The position numbers and the translations under genes were made by a program. The notes under the pieces were generated by a model. The model did no database searches and was not told the DNA's origin. It saw nothing but the letters and a program-made list of their open reading frames with translations. Below are positions 6,496-9,158 of a stretch of DNA of 9,158 bases, one piece after another. Source of the DNA: Syntrophomonadaceae bacterium (GTDB lineage: Bacteria; Bacillota; Dethiobacteria; DTU022; UBA8154); assembly GCA_003561325.1 (NCBI GenBank), contig PWWY01000061.1:1-9158 (forward strand), written 5' to 3'. Every line of letters starts with the position of its first letter. The first letter of the stretch is position 1.

Positions 6496-7534
6496 ATGCC
6501 ACGCCCCCCTGCTGCACCAGGGGGTTGGCCCTGGAATAATCCTGCAGGAAACGGAGCTTCGCCAGGGCTTCCCCCGAGTCAATCGAACCTTCTGCCTGGC
6601 TCATGCCCTGGTGTAAGTTCTCCGCGATCCCCGCGACGTAGAGTGCTGCGGCACTGTTCAGCAGGACCACGTCCCTGTGGGGCCCCCTGGCGCCGTTCAA
6701 CACCTGGAGGCAGATCTCGGCGGAATGCCGGGCACTTCGACTTCTCAAGGCCCGGGGTTGGACCCGCGGCAGCCCGAAATCTTCGGGGCAAACCTGGTAG
6801 GCAAAACGTTTCCCCCGCTTCACTTCAACAATGCGGGTCGGGCCCGTATTGGTCAGTTCATCCATGCCGTCTTCCCCCGATACAAGCAGGGCGTGATCGA
6901 TCTCCTGCAGCCTCAACACTTCCGCCATGATCTGCATCAAACACTCGTCATAAACACCGATGACCTGGCTTGTCACGCCGGCCGGGTTGTTTAAAGGACC
7001 CAGGATGTTAAAAATGGTCCGGATTCCCAGGGCTTTCCGGGCGGGAGCCGCGTTCGCCATGGCGGGATGCAGCAGCGGTGCGTACATAAATCCGATCCCT
7101 GTCTGGTCGATGCACTCCAGGACCTGCCCGGGAGCGAGGTTGATGTTGATCCCCAGCGCTTCCAGCAGGTCGGCGCTGCCCGAACTGCTGGAAACCGAGC
7201 GGTTCCCGTGTTTTGCCACAACAGCCCCGGCACCGGCACTGACAAAGGCGCTCACCGTGGAGATGTTAAAACTCCCGCTGTAATCACCGCCGGTACCGCA
7301 AGTATCCACTAGGGGCCCTCGCCTGGGTTCGATTTTCACGCAATATTCCCGAATGGCCCGGCAGCTTCCCAGGACTTCTGCAACGGCCTCGCCCTTGCAC
7401 CGCAGGGCGACCAGGCAGGCCGCCACCTGGGACTCCTTTAGCTCCCCTTCCATGATGCGGCACATCAACTGGTACGCTTCAGCAGCGGTCAAGTCTTTTC
7501 TTTGAATTAATTTTTCCAGTAATTGGCTTATCAT
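6488..7534 (-). CDS. trpD: Anthranilate phosphoribosyltransferase
   Basis: TrpD transfers phosphoribose from PRPP to anthranilate. It has 348 residues, usual for a stand-alone TrpD without a fused TrpG. Signatures in order: helical N-domain (1-70), PRPP loop GTGGDYSGSFNIST (80-93), KHGNRSVSS (108-116), the anthranilate-site segment HPAMANAAPARKALGIRT (156-173), NILGPLNNP (176-184) and the Mg-binding DGMDE (222-226, with D225 and E226). Where the family often has GGDAxxNA, residues RSRSARHSA stand instead. The ATG at 7534 is the first possible start because an in-frame TGA lies four codons upstream. The strong AGGAGG is 28 nt away across a hairpin, and only GGGGA lies nearby. It overlaps trpC at its 3' end. 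Confidence 0.98.
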   Translation of the reverse strand: MISQLLEKLIQRKDLTAAEAYQLMCRIMEGELKESQVAACLVALRCKGEAVAEVLGSCRAIREYCVKIEPRRGPLVDTCGTGGDYSGSFNISTVSAFVSAGAGAVVAKHGNRSVSSSSGSADLLEALGININLAPGQVLECIDQTGIGFMYAPLLHPAMANAAPARKALGIRTIFNILGPLNNPAGVTSQVIGVYDECLMQIMAEVLRLQEIDHALLVSGEDGMDELTNTGPTRIVEVKRGKRFAYQVCPEDFGLPRVQPRALRSRSARHSAEICLQVLNGARGPHRDVVLLNSAAALYVAGIAENLHQGMSQAEGSIDSGEALAKLRFLQDYSRANPLVQQGGVAYA

Positions 7535-7614
7535 CTTTTCCCCGGCTCAACACCGGGTTACACCTCCTCTTTGATCTTGCAGCAGTGATGCTGCCGGGAC
7601 CCTCACTCTTGTCC
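7535..7614 (-). promoter_or_regulatory. Structured trpG-trpD intercistronic region
   Basis: This 80-nt spacer is the only sizeable gap in the trp operon. Three consecutive hairpins can be drawn on the transcript: GGGAC (7615-7611) with GTCCC (7600-7596), GCAGCA (7594-7589) with TGCTGC (7584-7579), and CCCGG (7557-7553) with CCGGG (7545-7541). The perfect ribosome binding site AGGAGG (7568-7563) lies 28 nt before the trpD ATG. Folding the third hairpin shortens the path to about 11 nt. No T-run follows any stem, so these are not intrinsic terminators. A regulatory or RNA-stability role is inferred. Confidence 0.5.
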
Positions 7615-8262
7615 CTAGCGCCAGTAAAGGTCCATTTTTTCCCGGGACTGCGAGCTGAACGGGGTGGTAAGAAGAGGTTTCGTCATGCGCGTGGCCAGGA
7701 GTCGGCAGTAATTCATCAGGATCCGCCCTCCATCGGGGGTGAAAAAGGACTCGGGGTGAAACTGCAGTCCGATCACCCCGGGGTATTTTTTATGGCGAAC
7801 CCCCATGATATCACCCTCGGCGGTATCTGCAATAATCTCCAGTTCGTCCGGAAGGGACGACCTTTCCACCAGGAGGGAATGGTAGCGCATCACGTTAAAC
7901 GGGGAAGAAATCTCCTCAAAAACTGGATCGCCGTAATGGTAGACGAAGGACGTTTTCCCGTGCATGAGCCGGGCGGCCCTGACCACCTTTCCTCCAAAGA
8001 GGGCACAGATGGCCTGGTGCCCCAGGCAAATGCCCAGCACCGGAACCCGGTCCTTGTAGTAGTCGATGGTACGCATACTCATCCCGGCACCCGGGGGCTC
8101 ACCCGGGCCCGGGGAAATCACGACGCCCTCGACCGCCAGGCTGGCCAGGTCGTGCAAGTCGTAGGCATCATTGCGAAGCACCCGGGTCTCCAGCCCCATG
8201 GCCCCGAAAGCCTGGGCCAGGTTATACGTAAAGGAATCATAATTGTCAATAATTAAGAGCAT
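7615..8262 (-). CDS. trpG: Anthranilate synthase component II, glutamine amidotransferase
   Basis: TrpG is a class I glutamine amidotransferase that releases ammonia from glutamine for TrpE. It has 215 residues. The nucleophile Cys79 is in GICLGHQ, the other catalytic residues His169 and Glu171 in QFHPES, and the oxyanion motif is PGPGEP (51-56). The start MLLIIDNYDSFTYNL is standard. About 25 residues after residue 190 extend beyond the usual end of the fold, including a basic and polar stretch. The ATG at 8262 overlaps trpE by 17 nt and has GGAGGA with an 8-nt spacer. PabA is very similar and some bacteria use one protein for both folate and tryptophan synthesis. Position between trpE and trpD supports TrpG, without excluding a dual role. 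Confidence 0.96.
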   Translation of the reverse strand: MLLIIDNYDSFTYNLAQAFGAMGLETRVLRNDAYDLHDLASLAVEGVVISPGPGEPPGAGMSMRTIDYYKDRVPVLGICLGHQAICALFGGKVVRAARLMHGKTSFVYHYGDPVFEEISSPFNVMRYHSLLVERSSLPDELEIIADTAEGDIMGVRHKKYPGVIGLQFHPESFFTPDGGRILMNYCRLLATRMTKPLLTTPFSSQSREKMDLYWR

Positions 8263-9158
8263 GTTCTCTCTCCTCCGCTAATTGGATGGCTTTCAGGGAG
8301 CCGGCCATTTTGTGTTCTGTTTCTTCATATTCTTTAGCCGGATCAGAATCAGCAACAATCCCCGCTCCCGCCTGGACGGCAGCATATCCCCCGGAAGTAA
8401 CAATGGTCCTGATGGTGATGCAGGTATCCAGCTTTCCGCCAAAGGATACATAACCGACGGCACCGGAATAAGGCCCCCTGGCCGCGGGCTCCAGTTCGGC
8501 AATGATCTCCATGGCCCGGACCTTGGGAGCCCCCGACACGGTTCCAGCGGGAAAAGCAGCCCGGATCGCGTCACCGAAACGACAGCCCGGCAAAATCGAG
8601 CCGCGAACCTCGGATACCAGGTGCATCACGTGGGAGAAGTACTCCACCTCCAGCAGCTTCGTCACTTCGACGCTGCCGTACCCGCTAATCTTTCCCAGGT
8701 CATTGCGGCCCAGGTCAACCAGCATCATGTGTTCCGCCCTTTCCTTTTCATCCCGGCTTAACTCCCTGGCCAATTCCAGGTCCCCTTTTTCATCCATGCC
8801 CCGGGGCCTCGTCCCGGCAATCGGCTTGGTGTATACCCGTCCTCTCTCCACCTTGATCAACATTTCCGGGGACGCCCCGATCAGCTGAAAACCATCCAGG
8901 TTGAAATAAAACTGGTACGGGGATGGATTCAGGCTGCGCAGGGTTCGATAGAGGGTAAAAGGGTGGCAGGATATTTTCTTGATCCTGCGGCGAGACAAAA
9001 CAACCTGGAAGATCTCCCCCGCTTCAATGTATGCCTTGGCCTTCACGACAGCTTTCATGAAGTCTTCCCGCGGGAACCCGGGATCCTGCGCGAAGTACTC
9101 CGCAAAGCCCGGGGAATCCATGGTGTCGTCGCCTGTTGCGCCTTCTTCTCCTGGTGCG
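8246..9158 (-). CDS. trpE: Anthranilate synthase component I, C-terminal catalytic part (5' end outside window)
   Basis: TrpE converts chorismate and ammonia to anthranilate. The 303 residues seen are the chorismate-binding domain. They start in the inter-domain linker (GEEGATGDDTMDSPG), and the first helix follows (FPREDFMKAVVKAKAYIEAG). Signatures: EIFQVVLSRR, KPIAGTRPRG, EHMMLVDLGRNDLG, SHVMHLVSEVRG, FPAGTVSGAPKVRAMEII, GPYSGAVGYVSFGG and the Mg-site region AGAGIVADSDP. The N-terminal domain with the tryptophan feedback site lies beyond 9158, so allosteric control cannot be judged. The linker is continuous in frame through the ATG at 9121, so that ATG is internal and not the start. PabB and isochorismate synthases share this domain; the trp neighbours make TrpE the firm choice. 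Confidence 0.97.
   Translation of the reverse strand, partial: APGEEGATGDDTMDSPGFAEYFAQDPGFPREDFMKAVVKAKAYIEAGEIFQVVLSRRRIKKISCHPFTLYRTLRSLNPSPYQFYFNLDGFQLIGASPEMLIKVERGRVYTKPIAGTRPRGMDEKGDLELARELSRDEKERAEHMMLVDLGRNDLGKISGYGSVEVTKLLEVEYFSHVMHLVSEVRGSILPGCRFGDAIRAAFPAGTVSGAPKVRAMEIIAELEPAARGPYSGAVGYVSFGGKLDTCITIRTIVTSGGYAAVQAGAGIVADSDPAKEYEETEHKMAGSLKAIQLAEEREHALNY

Noticed and set aside
5668..6582. Extended trpC frame starting at 6582
   Set aside because: The extra 29 residues lie over the trpD 3' end and do not look like TrpC. MLKEIVTHKW at 6495 is the family N-terminus.
7563..7617. Several GAG/TAG triplets in the trpG-trpD spacer, suggesting TRAP binding
   Set aside because: There are only about five triplets with irregular spacing; TRAP targets need about 9-11 repeats spaced by 2-3 nt.
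7585..8256. 223-codon open frame on the plus strand
   Set aside because: It is the antisense shadow of trpG, which has full catalytic motifs; the plus-strand product resembles no family I recognise.

Overview
The window is one unbroken block of genes on the minus strand, about 9.1 kb, mid-50s % G+C by eye, with strong AGGAGG-type ribosome binding sites and almost no spare DNA. It contains two known modules side by side: a tryptophan operon and a SCIFF (six cysteines in forty-five residues) ranthipeptide locus, followed by rarA. A SCIFF precursor with its dedicated radical SAM maturase is close to a hallmark of the class Clostridia, so I infer a fairly GC-rich clostridial Firmicute. The genus cannot be read from this sequence.

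Layout in transcription order (right to left): trpE (3' part, 9158-8246), trpG (8262-7615), an 80-nt structured spacer, trpD (7534-6488), trpC (6495-5668), trpF (5687-5028), trpB (5021-3768), trpA (3787-2954), then a promoter (2939-2911), scfA for the SCIFF peptide (2846-2700), two tandem intrinsic terminators (2698-2640), scfB for the SCIFF maturase (2613-1261), and rarA (1245 to beyond position 1). No gap without a gene exceeds about 110 bases. There are no RNA genes, mobile elements, CRISPR arrays or long repeats.

The trp genes cover all steps from chorismate to tryptophan: TrpE/TrpG make anthranilate, TrpD adds phosphoribose, TrpF isomerises, TrpC closes the indole ring, and TrpA/TrpB make tryptophan. 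Most trp genes overlap or nearly touch, which suggests translational coupling. The regulatory leader would lie upstream of trpE, outside the window. I see no terminator after trpA, so trp transcripts may run into scfA. scfA also has its own near-consensus sigma-A promoter.

In the SCIFF module, ScfB is expected to install thioether cross-links between Cys and Thr residues of the ScfA core. The two terminators between precursor and maturase, with no promoter visible between them, suggest that scfB and the closely following rarA are expressed only by read-through, giving much precursor and little enzyme. Points worth a second look are this arrangement, the coupling of rarA to a peptide-modification gene, a roughly 10-residue insertion in an active-site loop of TrpC, and the hairpin-filled trpG-trpD spacer.
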